From Heterodera schachtii (taxonomy: Eukaryota > Nematoda > Chromadorea > Rhabditida > Heteroderidae), in assembly GCA_023374025.1 (NCBI GenBank), contig SIJG01000142.1, positions 216,238-280,237 on the forward strand: a stretch of 64,000 bases of DNA. Direction: 5' to 3'. The position numbers and the translations under genes were made by a program. Below, piece by piece: positions 1-11,634 of this stretch. The notes under the pieces were generated by a model. That model did not search any database and was not told where the DNA came from. It saw only the letters and a program-made list of their open reading frames with translations. Every line of letters begins with the position of its first letter. The stretch's first letter is position 1.

Positions 1-900
1 TCAGTTCAGCACGAAGGAGTGATCTGATCATATTGGTACAAAAAGCTTTTTTTATCAGCAGTAAAAGTTAGCTTAGCCAGATTTTTTTCAAATTTTTCTG
101 CCAGCTTGGAACTTGTATTTTTATCCAGCAGAAATCCAGGTTCAACATAAGTTCTCAGAATACCGAAAATTAATTTAATTCATTGCGTTAATTTTTTTTG
201 AAGAAATAAATTTTTTGACTAAATTATAATAATTTGCAACAAAATTTTAATCTTTGGCGCACTATTTCTTTGTCTCTGCTTAAGTGATAAATCTAACCAT
301 GCCTCAATTACCCGTAATTTATTAATTGGTTAATTAATTGTTATTTTACCGAAATTAGAAATTTTTATAATTAAGAGATAATAAAAAAAGTTATTTAGCT
401 TTAAAAATAGCGATGCTCTTTATAATATTTATTCATGCTTTTTCTCTTTTTTGTTTGGTAGTCACTTTTACTTCCTTGAAATTTGGAAAATTATTTATAA
501 GAGGCTAATAATGTTCATTTAAATTGTTGAACACTTTTTCCTAAATCTCCATTATATTGCCACATTTACTATACAAAATAAATTTACCATTTTTAAGGAA
601 GATAAAAATGTAAACAAATATTCTAGAGAAAAAATCGCGAAAAATGGGAAAATTGCATATGGAATTTCAGGCCTCCGAAAAAAAAACAGATTTCCATTTT
701 TCGAACCCTAGAAAAAAATAAATAAAAATTTTACAAAAATTTTTCTTTTTTCCATCTGTTCTGAGTCGCAATTCCAATGTTTAAAATGACTGCAAATAAT
801 GATTACTTCTTCATTTCAAAATAAATTCTCATTTTGCCAACTTTTTTTTTCATTCGAATGGAATTCTTAAAAAGAAAATTAAATTAAAAAAAAAATAAAT
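1..900. other. AT-rich non-coding spacer
   Basis: The stretch is strongly A/T rich with many short T and A runs and stop codons in all frames. I see no exon-like island, RNA gene or ordered repeat in it. Confidence 0.5.
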
Positions 901-915
901 TTATCAAATTTACTT

Positions 916-1419
916 TTGCCACCTTTTTCCATCGTTAGAATGTTTTTCTCTTCTGCTAATGCCAAACTCTTTCGCAATTTGTTTCACTTTTCCATTTTTG
1001 TACATCTGTTAAATACATCAATTCGATTAGCTAATTCCTGCTTTTTCTTATAAATTTTATTTTCTTTTAAATTCTTTTTTCCATTCAAACTTTTTGGCAA
1101 TTTTTTGCTCAATTTTATTTTGGAATTTTGCCGAATATTTCCCTTCTTCTTTTATGCTTGAATTTATGAACAACTTTGCATTTTTGTTGATAATTCAATT
1201 TTTTGTCCTGATCAATGCCAATTGAGTCTGCCGAAATTAATTCGTTTTTTTGGTATTTTTCATTTTGATCAATTTGTTGGCCATTTGAATTTTGCTTAGT
1301 TTCCATCCTTGGCCAAATATTTCATCAAAATTTTGCTTCGCGTTCTTTTCAGACAATTTAACTGATAAATATTCTTTGATTGAGTAAATTATGAAGAAGA
1401 AAATAAAAATTTTATTCAT
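916..1419 (-). pseudogene. decayed gene for a small secreted Lys-rich protein
   Basis: On the minus strand a reading frame opens at 1419 with a hydrophobic start (MNKIFIFFFIIYSI) that looks like a signal peptide, followed by a polar, Lys-rich segment. A second frame, overlapping at 1237-1306, continues in the same style and ends in a basic patch (KHKRRR) at about 1115. Further downstream two more Lys-rich fragments carry the related words QKIAKKF and KQIAKEFGISRR, which resemble the start of a helix-turn-helix. The fragments lie in three frames without convincing splice sites. The simplest reading is one gene broken by indels; an intact gene with unusual introns is the alternative. The combination of signal peptide, Lys-rich body and basic patch fits secreted nematode proteins, but I recognise no family. 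Confidence 0.3.
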
Positions 1420-1429
1420 AAAAATTCAT

Positions 1430-2210
1430 TTTCTGTAAAAAAAAATAATTTTTTATTTAAATTTTATTTTTATTTATACAATTTGCTGAATTATTTCCAA
1501 CCCAATGGATTTTTATGAAAATAAAAATGAAGGAAATGACAAAAATTTTACAAAATATAATCGTTTAAATAGTTAAAAAATAATTTACAACCTATCTATC
1601 TTAATAATTTTCCTAAAAACGCTTAAAATTGGTCAATCAATTTATGGAATAAAACTTTTGAAAAATGTTTTTTTCGCCCACACAGCCAAAAAGTTAAAAT
1701 TTTGTCCCCCTTACTCATTTGGAATTTCATCCACGACTTTTCACTCCCCGCCGAAGGTCGGGGAGGTTATGCTTAAAAATTGTCCGACCATATCTCATTT
1801 ATCGTATCTCTCGCTTCCTAAAAAATACTGTATCACTGACGCATTTCATTTTGCCACCCATCGGCGGGCCGGTACTCTTCTGAACAGGCGGTACTGAACT
1901 GACTGACCACCAAATGGGTGGTGGCGGTCAATTATCAAAGAGAAATGAATGAGTAATGAAAGAATGGAATCAGTGTGTGAAGAATGGGTGGGTAAAATTG
2001 GAATTGCGGACGGAGACACAAATCCATCATTCCGCCGTTTGCAATTTGTATGATTCACCACAGAACGCCACACATTTTTTGAATTCCCCCCTCCCCCCTG
2101 CCGCCCTCCGTCGTCGGCCCTACCGTTGGTGTGGAATTTGACCATTACCAACCACACCATTACTATCATCCCCCCCCCATTCAACCAACTTTTTTTGATG
2201 AATGGAAAAT
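1430..2210. other. non-coding spacer
   Basis: AT-rich up to about 1650, then of more balanced composition. Short open frames exist on both strands, but none shows a domain, a signal peptide or paired splice sites. Confidence 0.35.
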
Positions 2211-2219
2211 GTATATGTC

Positions 2220-2820
2220 CCCCCTCCCTACGTCCACCTCCCCCATTTTTTATGTTTACCTTCTCATCATTTTAATAGTCCATCCCCTATCCTCATCCCT
2301 CCGCTGTCTCTCCCCGTTTCTCTTTCTCTCCGTCTTTCTTTCTTTCTTTCTCTCTCTCTCTCCGCGTCTCTCTTTCTCTCCCTCTTTCTTTCTCTCTCTC
2401 TCTCTATCCCCTCTGTCCCTCTCGTTTCTTTTCCCCCTCTCATTCTCCCGCTCTCTCTAACACTTCTGTGCCCGATTTTTTTACAATTAAAATGGCAAAC
2501 GCGCTCCAAATTTGCATTTTTCTTATCTTCATTCTGCGCCGCTTTAAATCGATTCTGACCGTTTTAGAGCAATTTTTGTTTGGGACCTATGACCGATATT
2601 TGTCCATCAAATGAATTATTCTTTTTAACTTTCTCTTCGTCTCTCTCTCTCTCATCCATCTAACCCTCATTATCACGGTTTGTTTCCTTCTCCTCTCTCG
2701 CACTCTCTCTCTCTCTCTCTTTTCTCTCTTTCTCTCTCTTCCTTTTCTCCCCCTCTATCTCTGTCTCACTCTTCTGTTCTCTTACTCTCTCTCTCTCTCT
2801 CTCTCCCCTCTCATTCAAAA
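2220..2820. repeat. pyrimidine (TC)n / (TTTC)n microsatellite tract
   Basis: Long runs of CTCTCT, TTTCTTTC and CCCTC units on the plus strand at 2290-2460 and 2640-2815, almost free of purines. The open frames through it are a by-product of the base skew and encode only Ser, Leu, Phe and Pro. Confidence 0.85.
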
Positions 2821-2894
2821 TTAATTTATTTTCTTCTTTCTTTTTGTAATTAGTAAATACCATCATCGTGGTGAGCCGAAGTGACAAAGTATCA

Positions 2895-3065
2895 ATCAGG
2901 GCTGGGGCCGCGCCGCGATGCGCGATGTGCGATCCGCGATTCGCGGCATTTTTTTTGCGCGATCCGCGGTCGCGGCCGCGGCAAATCAAATGCGCGATGC
3001 GCGGGCGCGGTTTTTTTTTTTGCGCGATGCGCGGAATTTGGGACTCCGCGGCAATTTTGGACCAA
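2895..3065. repeat. GC-rich stutter repeat, word CGCGATGCGC
   Basis: The words GCGCGATGCGCG, GATCCGCGATTCGCGG and GCGATGCGCGG recur with small variations over about 170 bases inside AT-rich DNA. It starts with AGGGCTGGGGC, a lead-in also found at other stutter repeats in this window. A related block with the words TCGCGAATCGCGG lies at 9660-9760. Confidence 0.6.
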
Positions 3066-3139
3066 TTTAAAAAAAATTATTTATCGAAGCGATTGTTTTT
3101 TATTTTAATATTATAAAAAATAAGTATTTGTTTATGTAA

Positions 3140-3265
3140 AAAATAAGATAATTTTGAAATTTTATGAAAAAATTTTCCCGGCGGCGCCTATCGGCACCGC
3201 CGGATGCCCCTGTCCATCTCCCAAAGTTTTTTTGAAAAAATGCGCCGCAAAAAAAGAATTTTTAA
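3140..3265 (+). repeat. GC-hairpin repeat family, copy 1
   Basis: A near-perfect inverted repeat at 3178-3203 (CCGGCGGCGCC, loop TATC, GGCACCGCCGG) follows an AAAATTTTC lead and is followed by AAGTTTTTTTGAAAAAA and GCGCCGCAAAAAAAG. The same arrangement occurs at 6.9, 25.3, 31.3 and 35.0 kb, and the hairpin alone at 4.3 kb. Confidence 0.7.
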
Positions 3266-4264
3266 AGGCAAAATAGTAGTCATTCTTTCTCTTTCGCTTC
3301 CTCTTTCCATTCATCTTTCTCTTCCCCTTTCTTTTTCACTTTCTCATCCTCTTTCTCTTCCTCTTTTGGAAAAGTTCTGTCCATATTTTGCAAATTTGTT
3401 TCGCGATTTTTGGTCCTTATTTTATGGCCATATTTTTCGATTGCATATCTATGTAATTGAACGCCTTACATTGTTATTACTTCGCGTTCCGAATTTTGCG
3501 TCCCCGACATTTGTGGTGAAACAATAATTAATTAATTTTTATAGATTAAATTGGAAAGGAATGATAATTTGGCGCTCTGTTGGCCGCAAAAATCCAATTT
3601 TTAGCAGGGGCCGCAAATGTCAGGTCGCAAAGGTCGGGACACGAAGGGTCCCTTCCTTTGTTTTTTTAATAAATTTAAAATATTTTTATATAGCGCTAGA
3701 TTAATGTTCATTATTTGTGCATTTTGAATCAAAAACAAAAATAAAAGGACTATTGATTTTTTCCTACAGTACCAATATTATAGCAACTATAATTTTGAAA
3801 AATAATAAATCCGACTTCATAAAAAAAATAAAAAAATTTAAAACAAATTTCATTTCGTAAGAAAATTTACGGACTGGAAAAACTGAAAAAGCGTTTCATA
3901 AAAAATCAACGAAATTTTTGGCACAATGATTTTTATTCGTAAAATTTTCCAATATTACAAAGCTTTTTCGATTTACAATAAAATTTTATGAAGTTGACTC
4001 CCCAATTTCAATTTTTTGTCGAATTGACTGCAAAAAATTTAAAAATATACTCCATTTCTCTTTGTCGTTTTTTATGTTAAGAATTTTTTTTATTTTTCTA
4101 GAGCTTGTCAACGTTGTCGCTGTTTTGCCTTGTTTTGTCAACTTTGGCAAACGGGGCCAAAGAGGGCAGATTAGTGTCAACGTGTAACGTGCGAGCCGGA
4201 CCTATCACAGTGGAGGAATGATTGAAAGGTCAAGCGACGTTTTTACTTTGCTTTTTTCAGTTTT

Positions 4265-4320
4265 GGGGAACTGGGGGAAGGGGTCCGGCGGTGCCAATAG
4301 GCACCGCCGGGATATTTTTG
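4265..4320 (-). repeat. GC-hairpin repeat family, copy 2
   Basis: A perfect 11-bp stem with a 4-base loop lies at 4285-4310 (CCGGCGGTGCC, AATA, GGCACCGCCGG). The flanks suggest the reverse orientation to copy 1. It lies just upstream of the first exon of the gene at 4407. Confidence 0.65.
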
Positions 4321-4406
4321 ACAATTTTCATTACGTTTTGTTATCGATCTTGTAAGTTTGGGGCAGTTTCACTGGCCAAATTTAAGCCTGTTTTAGTCTA
4401 GTCAAA

Positions 4407-7400
4407 ATGACCGGGACCATACTCGGGCTTTGCTGTATTTTTTATTTTGTCCAGATATATTTTTAAAATTATTGATTCTGTATATATTTAGGTTGCCTCG
4501 CATGAGGTAGGGCACTTGGCCGCATGCGAACAACATCCGCATTGCTTCGAACTTGTAAATGTAAGATAAAGTACCAGTTTATCACTGTCTTGTAAAAATT
4601 ATAGTGGGTTTGGCAGTGTGCGCTTTACTCATAAAAGTAAAGACCTCCTAGCACTTCTAAGAAACTTTTCCAACACCAAGGCTGGAAAATTATTTATAAT
4701 TTGCAATTTATTCTCTATTTAAAAGGGTTTATTATTACGTCTCTTTTTTCTGTATAGTCTTGAGTTTGACATTTTTAATGTGAAAAAATGGAAAACATCT
4801 TAAACCCTGAAAACAGAGGCAATATTTTATTGTATAATTATTTTTTGAACAAACCTGAATTACAGGTTCACAATTGATTTTTGAAAATTACGGATTATGG
4901 GAAATTACGGATTTTTGGACCCCCGTAATTATGGATTTCCGTAACTGAGAAAATCGCCGTAATTACGGGTTACGAATTTCCGTAATTGAAATCCAGATGC
5001 GCCCAGCCCTGCTAGGGATCCCAATAAGCTGCAAATTTACTTAAGCGAAATTTTTTGTAATATTAAGGAGATGGCAGTTATGGGAAGATAAAGTACGGGC
5101 GAATTCGGGGGATGGCCCACGACGAACCAGAACTTCATTCGTTTGCGTATACCCTGGTATGTTTAAATTAAATTGATCTATATTTATGAGTCATCCTTTC
5201 AAATTAATGTGCTATCAGAACATACAAATACTTAGGTGAAAAACAAACGACTGCGCCAACCAAGAATCAGTTTATTTCCATACAATGAGACCCAGGTTAG
5301 AAGTATTTTTTTGAGTTATATTTAAATTTATTTCACTTGACCTTTCCTCCACCTCATCCCTGATTCCCGGAAAATTTTTGAGAATCTATTGGATAAATTA
5401 CCATTTTATGATTTTGAGCCAATTTGTTTATGGTTTATACTAAAAAATGTTCAAATTTTCAAGGGATGTAATGTTAAATTCTTTAAAATTTCTTATGCGG
5501 ATATTGCAAAAATTACTTTAAAAAAATTTTCTGAATTTATGTACATATTAAAGAAAAAAGTATTATTATTTAAAAAAAATTTGAGCTTTGATTACCTATG
5601 ATAAAATGGCATTTTTCTACAAAAATCTTTAAAAAATATACAAAAGAGATTGCTATGAGAATAAATTGTATCCCAATAAAGAAGGAACAGAATCAAAGAG
5701 AATAAATAACCACTAGGCCATAGGAGTGATTTTACCCAAATATTAAATTAGTGTTTTAAATCTTTCTTTTCCTCAATTTGGTCAGAAATTGGACTCAGAC
5801 CCTCAGTCTTGCCAAAGTATTTTGGTACCCGGTTGGACCCTAATCTACTGGGTCGGGTACCGGATATTGGATTTTCAAAAAACCGGGCTCCAAGTCCGGG
5901 TTTGGATATTGAAAAAGACGGGTATCTGGGTATTGACCCGGTCGGGTACCTGGACCCGTCTAACTCTAGTCTAAAGTAAAGCCCGGTGCGGGACGGGATC
6001 CCGCGCGGCTTTTTGCGGGATCCCAGTCCTCAATACCGCATTTTTTTGGAAATTTTTTGAAATTTAATTAGAAACTTTTAGAAATTTAATTGAAATTTTT
6101 CGAAATTTCCAAAATTTCGTAATTCCGCGCGGGATCCCGCAAATTTTAAATGCGGATTTTCGGGTTTGCGGGATTAATCCCGCGGGATACCGTCCGGCAA
6201 AAAATTTTGAGACCCAATCCCACAGCGGGATCCGCAAATTTGAAATTTCTGCGCTCTAACCTAAAGTAGGGTTGCGCGGGCCCAGGTACCCGACAGGGTC
6301 GGGTAAACGCACGTCCGGTTTTCTAATACCCGGTCCGGTACCAGGGCCCTGTTTTTTAAAGTCCAATACCCTACCAAAAATACACTGATAAGAATGGGGG
6401 GTCAGACCCAAAATGTTGACCAAAGTTGGAGGAAAAATCTTTTTTTATTTAATTAATATTTACTTTAGAAAACGAGTAATTTGTTACCCGTGTGGCTTAG
6501 TGGTTAGTCTCTTGGATTCTGTTCATTCTTTATCAAGTTCGATCCTTCCTCATTGCGAACTCTTTTCAACATTTTTTAAAAGATTTTATTGAAAACTTTT
6601 ATTTTATCATTACATAGAGAAAGCTCCAAATTTTTTTATGAAAACTTATTTTATCATTACATAGAGAAAGCTCCAAATTTTTTTAAATAAAATAACTATC
6701 TTATTTAATAGAATTTTATAAAAACAATTCTTTTTTTTACAATATCCCCACAAGAAATTTAGAAGAATGTTAACCATATATTTCTTGAAAATCTGACATT
6801 TTTGGTAACAAATTCTGTAAACATATTAGCTAAAATCATAAAATTTGGTCATTTTTTGAATAAAATCCGTTAACAAAACAGAATTAGATTTTCGAAATTT
6901 TTCCCGGCGGCGCCTGTCGGCACCGCTGGACCACCCCATGTTTGTGAAGTTTTTTGGAAAAAGCGCACCGCAAAAAAAGAGGTTTAAATAACAAAAAAAA
7001 AATTGGGCAATTAATAAAGCATTTATTTGTAAATTTTTCATGCTTTTTTAAAAGAATAAATTTTATTTTCATGAAAAATATGCTTCGCATTTCTTTTTCT
7101 TTGCAATCCGTTCTCATCCATAAATTTATTATTTTTTGTCTTTCCCATCAAATAATTTTTTTAAACTATAAAATAAAATTTTTTTATTCAAAATAATGTT
7201 TGACATATGTTATGGTTTTTCTAATGGGGTGTGATACAAAAGCTTTATAATTTGGTTCTTAAAAGTTAAAAAACCTTTAAAAAGGTTAAGTGCGGCCTAC
7301 GCTCTGTGTGGAATAAAACAGAAAGGATAAAAGACAAAATGAATATTCCTAATTATAAATTTTTAGCTAGTGCACAAATTGGTCCGAGTGGGATCAATGG

Positions 7401-8442
7401 ACGCAGGCAGCACAAGTGTATCGGTCGGTGATTTTTGTTAAAAATTTTTCAAATTTTTTTTCAAATTTGTAATATTTTAAAAAATAATTTTTTTTTATTA
7501 TTATTATTAAATTTTCTCAATGAAATAAGCTAAACATTTTAATAATAGCAATTTCAACCTTTTCGAAAATAGAATTTAAAACCTCCATAAATTTAAGCGA
7601 GATTGGGAATTTGCGTCTTCCCCGGCCGTAAACGAACAAGTGAACAATCTGCCCAGGTGAAAATTAAAATATGAATAACAAGAACTGTATAGGCAAGTTT
7701 ATGGGTGCATGAAATACAGATAATTTGGTTGCTAAAATTCTGTCATTATTTGAAATATTTTACCAGTTTTATAATGTAAGCTCGCGACAAATTCAACAAT
7801 AACTTTTTTTGTTTTTCGGACATGGGTCAAATGAACCGCTTTGGTATAGGTAGGGGGCATTCGAATAGAGGATTTTTTGAATACCCAAATATGCATATAA
7901 ATCCTGAAATATGCACAAATATTCATATAGAAATGTGTCTTATTGTAGACGCTTCAAACAAGAGTTGGTCGGGACCGGGACCTGAACACGGACAACTGAG
8001 TACCAAGGTCCCGGTTTTGACTACTTTTGACCGGGACCGGGAAATCCCCAGTTTTTTCCCGGTTTTCCTAGCCAAAAAGTCCCGGTTTTTCAACCCAAAA
8101 AGTCCCGGTCCCGGTTTTGCCCAAAATTCCCGGTCCCGTACAACTCTACTTCAAGCCAATTAAAAGACATGCATGTTTTTTATGTGTTTCAGGTTGTTGC
8201 AATAAAGATACTATAAATGTTTAAGGCAAAAGCTTTTGGTCAGGTTTTTGTGTGTTGTTTAATTATCTTTCTATACCTTCCTTTTCGCCAGAATTTCAAC
8301 GTTGAGCGACGAGGAGCATACACTAAGCGATTTGGCATGCAATACACATATTCTTTCCCCGGTTGAGCTGCAGCGACTGTTTGCCGAGGATGGCAATTTC
8401 CGATCACCGCGCGCTGACTTTTTTTCCACCATTTTTCTTTGA
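4407..8442 (+). CDS. seven-exon gene of unknown function, 168 aa
   Basis: Seven exon-like islands share one strand and compatible phases: 4407-4448, 4492-4560, 5088-5156, 5236-5295, 7367-7423, 7598-7656 and 8292-8442 (stop included). Every junction has GT at the donor and AG at the acceptor, and the total length is an exact multiple of three. The predicted start is hydrophobic (MTGTILGLCCIFYF) and may be a signal peptide. The second exon carries HEVGH, the third YGRIRGMAHDEPELHSFAYT, and the last is acidic and leucine-rich (SDEEHTLSDLACNTHIL). HEVGH resembles a zinc-protease HExxH core, but the third histidine of metzincins is absent, so I do not call it a protease. Exon 1 is the weakest call; the true 5' end may lie further upstream. 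Intron 4 (about 2 kb) and intron 6 are filled with stutter repeats and a SINE. I do not recognise the family. Confidence 0.5.
4865..4998. repeat. stutter repeat, word CCGTAATTACGG
   Basis: Within an intron of the 4407 gene, the words AATTACGG, CCGTAATTA and TTTCCGTAA repeat in both orientations over about 130 bases. It ends GCGCCCAGCCCTGCT, the reverse complement of the AGGGCTGGGC type of lead-in seen at other stutter repeats. Confidence 0.6.
5780..6375. repeat. three adjacent stutter repeats (GGGTCGGGTACC, GCGGGATCCCGC, GGTACCCG)
   Basis: Three blocks lie side by side in intron 4 of the 4407 gene. Block 1 (about 5785-5970) uses GGGTCGGGTACC and CCGGGT words and ends GTCTAACTCTAG. Block 2 (about 5980-6255) uses GCGGGATCCCGC and ends GCGCTCTAACC. 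Block 3 (about 6265-6360) uses CAGGTACCCGAC, GGTCCGGTACC and similar. The blocks use different words but share the AACTCTA / TAGGGTTGCGCGGG style of flank. Confidence 0.65.
6376..7000 (+). mobile_element. tRNA-derived SINE with GC hairpin (copy at 6.4-7.0 kb)
   Basis: The element starts CACTGATAAGAATGGGGGG directly after a stutter repeat. A Pol III A-box-like sequence (TGGCTTAGTGGTTAGTC, 6493-6509) and a B-box-like sequence (AGTTCGATCC, 6536-6545) lie about 30 bases apart. The GC hairpin (6904-6929) and its AAAAAGCGCACCGC tail follow. The 24.9-25.4 kb copy has the same order. A roughly 50-base tandem duplication (ATTTTATCATTACATAGAGA) lies at 6600-6680. I see no protein-coding part, so movement would depend on other elements. 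Confidence 0.6.
7965..8155. repeat. stutter repeat, word CCCGGTCCCGGT
   Basis: GGGACCGGGACC on the left and GTCCCGGTCCCGG on the right make an imperfect foldback of repeated 6-base words over about 180 bases in intron 6 of the 4407 gene. The flanks are CAAGAGTTGGTC and GTACAACTCTACTTC, which are reverse-complementary. The same word is used at 24.8, 25.6 and 36.2 kb. Confidence 0.7.
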
Positions 8443-8459
8443 TTTTGTACATATTTAAT

Positions 8460-9560
8460 CAATCACGAATTTTTATTTTTTCCTCCTCTCCTTTCCCGGA
8501 CTTCTTTTCTGTTGAATTCTTAGCGTGACGACTTACGGAAAAATTTGACCAAAAACCTTTCCATCTACTGTTGAATGTTTTGCGCAAAAATCATTTTTTG
8601 TTTTGTATTTTATTGGTAATTAAAATCGACCAGATTCTTCAAAGATATTTGATATTTGGATTTTTTAAAGATCCACTTCACTTACTGAATCCAATTCTTT
8701 CTTCCAATAACCTGATTGATTTTTGCATTTAAAAATTTTCATAGGCTGATACTTTTAATTTTTTATTTTGAAAATATTTCAAAAAATTTGGGTTAACGCG
8801 AGTATTTCCATTTTTGTTTATTTTATTTAAAAAATTTTGGGCTTGAAGTCAACTGGCCTAAGCCCTGGTAGACTAAGCAGCATTCAAATTGGAGGGCGCG
8901 GGGGGGGGGAATCCCCATAAAAATATTTACTGGTAAAAACAATTTTCAGGTTCAGAAAATCCTGTTAAATATTTTTCCTAGAGGTTTTTGAAAAAAATTT
9001 TCTGGAAAATTTAAATAGGCCCATTTGTAAAGGGCACAAAATTCTCTACCGAATTGCCTTTAGAATGTTGAGTCTATGACTAGTACCCGCAGAGCGCAAT
9101 ACGGTGTCAAATTTGAATACTATAAAATTGATCCATTTTTGATCTTCGGAGTTTTCTTTAACCACAAAAAATAGTCAAAATATTGTATGTACATAAATGT
9201 GTAAATAAAATTCCGAAATATGTATAAAAAAAAAATACGTACAAAATCCAAATACGTACCAAATTTGTAAATAAAATTTTTAAAATGGTTATTTTTGGAA
9301 AAAATTATTCGTAAATGGTGAAACAGGCATAAAATTCCATAAAATTACCTAAATAGGCGTACACACTAAGTATTTTAAAAATTAATTTGATATATTTTTT
9401 TGTAAAAAAAAACACTTTAGGGGTATATTTCCAAAAAAATTCACAAGAGATTTCAATATTCTCAAAATTATCCGAATAGGTATGTAAAAAAATGTGTTGT
9501 TTGTGGAATAATAATAAAATTGCATGCAAATGTGTTTATCTATGAGAAACCAGGCTCTCT
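8460..9560. other. AT-rich non-coding spacer
   Basis: Downstream of the 4407 gene. There are many A/T runs and no exon-like island. A short G-run lies at 8900-8910. Short minus-strand open frames lack any feature that would support a gene. Confidence 0.45.
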
Positions 9561-9654
9561 CAACAATTCAGCAATGTGTCTGTTTCACTCTTACAATTCA
9601 GAACAATGACTGACTACCTATTTCTTGGTGAGAATATCAGAATCATAATAGTGC

Positions 9655-10025
9655 AAGACTGGTGGGGCGCGGACAGAAAAACCCTGCGGTCGCAAATCGC
9701 GGAAAAGAAACGTCGCGAATCGCGGTCGCGTCCCACCCCTGGTGCAAGAACGCCTACGTATCTGGGATGTTGCAAAAAGAAAAAGAAAAAACGAAACCAA
9801 AATAAAAAGCGAAAGAGAAAAGACGAAAGCGAAAGCGAAATGCCAAAAAAAAAAGCGAAAAGGTGAAAAACGAAATGTGAAATTTTTTTCCAAAAATTAT
9901 TTATAATTGAAATCATAAATTTTAGAGATCGGCGGGAACAGAAATCCCGCGGGAAAAGACGGGAATCCCGTTTCCCGTTCCGCTTTTTATCTCTATTCCC
10001 GTTCCCGGAAAAATTTTTTATCGGA
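9655..10025. repeat. two stutter repeats (TCGCGAATCGCGG; GGGAATCCCG)
   Basis: The block at 9660-9745 reads GCAAATCGCGG and GTCGCGAATCGCGGTCGCG and ends TCCCACCCCTGG. After a purine-rich AAAGCGAAAGAGAAAA tract, a second block at 9930-10010 repeats GGGAATCCCG and CCCGTTCCCG words. Both are flanked by plain AT-rich DNA. Confidence 0.6.
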
Positions 10026-10154
10026 CTCTAATACATTTGGATATTGTGGTGCAAAAATTAGATCCCGATAAAGAAATTTCCAGGAGCGGGTTATTAACTT
10101 TATATTTTCGAATCATTCAATTTTGGGCTCCTAGTACAATTAAGTTGGATTTTT

Positions 10155-10215
10155 CGTCGCAGTGGTCTGTGAGTTAGTCACCAAAAGGAGGATCCCATGT
10201 TCAAATCCTCCTCAT
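10155..10215 (+). mobile_element. tRNA-like SINE head
   Basis: AGTGGTCTGTGAGTTAGTCA (10161-10180) resembles a Pol III A box, and TGTTCAAATCC (about 10199-10209) resembles a B box. It sits between two stutter repeats, as the other SINE heads do. Pairing for a real tRNA cloverleaf is not evident. Confidence 0.45.
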
Positions 10216-10229
10216 GTTTTGTGTTAATT

Positions 10230-10490
10230 TTAGGGTTGAGCGGTACCGGTACTGGTACCGGTACCGGCCGGTAATTACCGTTTTTTGGTACCGGTACCGG
10301 TACCGATACCGGTTTTTTCAAAAATGAAAGTACCGATGCCGGTTTGTCTATTACCGGTACCGCCGGTAAAAATTTGCACTGGTAAGAATGGGGGTCTAGG
10401 TGAGAAAAGAGTAGGAAATTGGTGAAGGAGAAATTTTTGAGAAAAAATAATTTTTTTGCTTGGGTTCAATTCCCCACTTAATATTTTCAT
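10230..10490 (+). mobile_element. composite: stutter repeat GGTACCGGTACC joined to SINE
   Basis: TACCGGTACCGG words repeat at 10235-10375. They are followed at once by GCACTGGTAAGAATGGGGGT, the same SINE start seen at 24.9 kb, and a B-box-like GGTTCAATTCC near 10463. No A box is obvious in this copy, so it may be internally deleted. Confidence 0.55.
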
Positions 10491-10861
10491 ATTTTCTTTA
10501 CCATTATTTTAATCGAAATTTTAATTAATAAAATATGTTCCAATTTATTTTTCTTTCATTTTAAACCAGGGCTCGTATCCGTCCTTGAATGGCAAGGACG
10601 TCCTTGAAAATGAGCATTTGGGAAAAGTTTTAAAAAATTCAAAGAAATTTGATAAATTTTTGTTTTTATTAACTTATTGCATTATTGGTGCAAAATTTGG
10701 TACTAAATTGCACAAAAATTCCCAAATTTTTTTTTAATTTGATTCAAAAAGACACCCAAAAAGCGTTAAAAATGATCAATTTTGGAAAATCCTATTAACA
10801 CATTTCTCCCGCTTTCGAACAACACTTTCCCCTTTTTTATATGATAGGACAGGGTAATTAG

Positions 10862-11013
10862 CGGAGGCGTCGCGCCGTTCAGCGTCGCATTGGTCGCGCG
10901 CCGATGGCACGGCGCGAAAAGTTGCCCGAATGCTTGATGGCATTTGGGGGCACGGGGGAGTCGCATCACAGTACAAAGCAATGCCAGAACAATTGGCCAA
11001 GAAATGTGCACAG
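10862..11013 (+). CDS. isolated exon candidate, unknown protein
   Basis: An island of coding-like composition sits between an AG acceptor at 10860-10861 and a GT donor at 11014 and is open in one frame for 50 codons. It includes HWSRADGTARKVARMLDGIW and QYKAMPEQLAKKCAQ. I could not connect it to further exons. The minus strand is also open here, with a hydrophobic start near 11011, so strand is not certain. No family recognised. Confidence 0.3.
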
Positions 11014-11634
11014 GTTGGGCAGTTGCATGAGATCTCTTAACTCGTTAATTAATTCATTAATTAATTAATTAATTACTTCTTCAAAGGATTTCTGATCCGC
11101 CTTGGCAAATCAACAAATGGCACTGGCATTTTCTGCTTTGTATGCTTCAATTACTAAAAAAAGAAGGTAAGAGAGTTGAAAATAATATTTAATTGCTCAC
11201 TCACTAATTGTTTGATAAACATTTAAAATCAACAAAATAAAATGAAAAAAACGAAATTTTAATGAAAAAAAAATCCAACCAAATTAAAACGGCGAAGTCG
11301 CATCAATAACCATTGATTTAAATAAGCTCATAAAAATCTGTTCTTAAATATTAATACATTAGCAAAATGCTCTGAAAATGGAAAAAACAAAATTCACCAA
11401 TTTATTTTTAAAAATATTAATAATCAAACATAAAAAAATAATAAAATGCATAAATTTTATTAAAAGCCTCCGAATTTTTGTTTTCTCTTTTTAAATAAGC
11501 CCCACTTTTGAGAGAGATTATTTATTTTTTTGACAGAATTTTCATAACAACTAATCAAACATCAAAATTTTCATTGAAATTTTCCGGATTTGACCATTTT
11601 CATTTTCAGAATTGCACTCTTTGGGCATGGCATG

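Noticed and set aside
4492..4560. Zinc-protease active site HEVGH in the 4407 gene
   Set aside because: Only the five-residue core is present; the third metal ligand and Met-turn of metzincins or a gluzincin downstream Glu cannot be placed.
5789..5974. Open frame through the GGGTCGGGTACC block
   Set aside because: It is a translation of a stutter repeat within an intron and is not related to the neighbouring exons.
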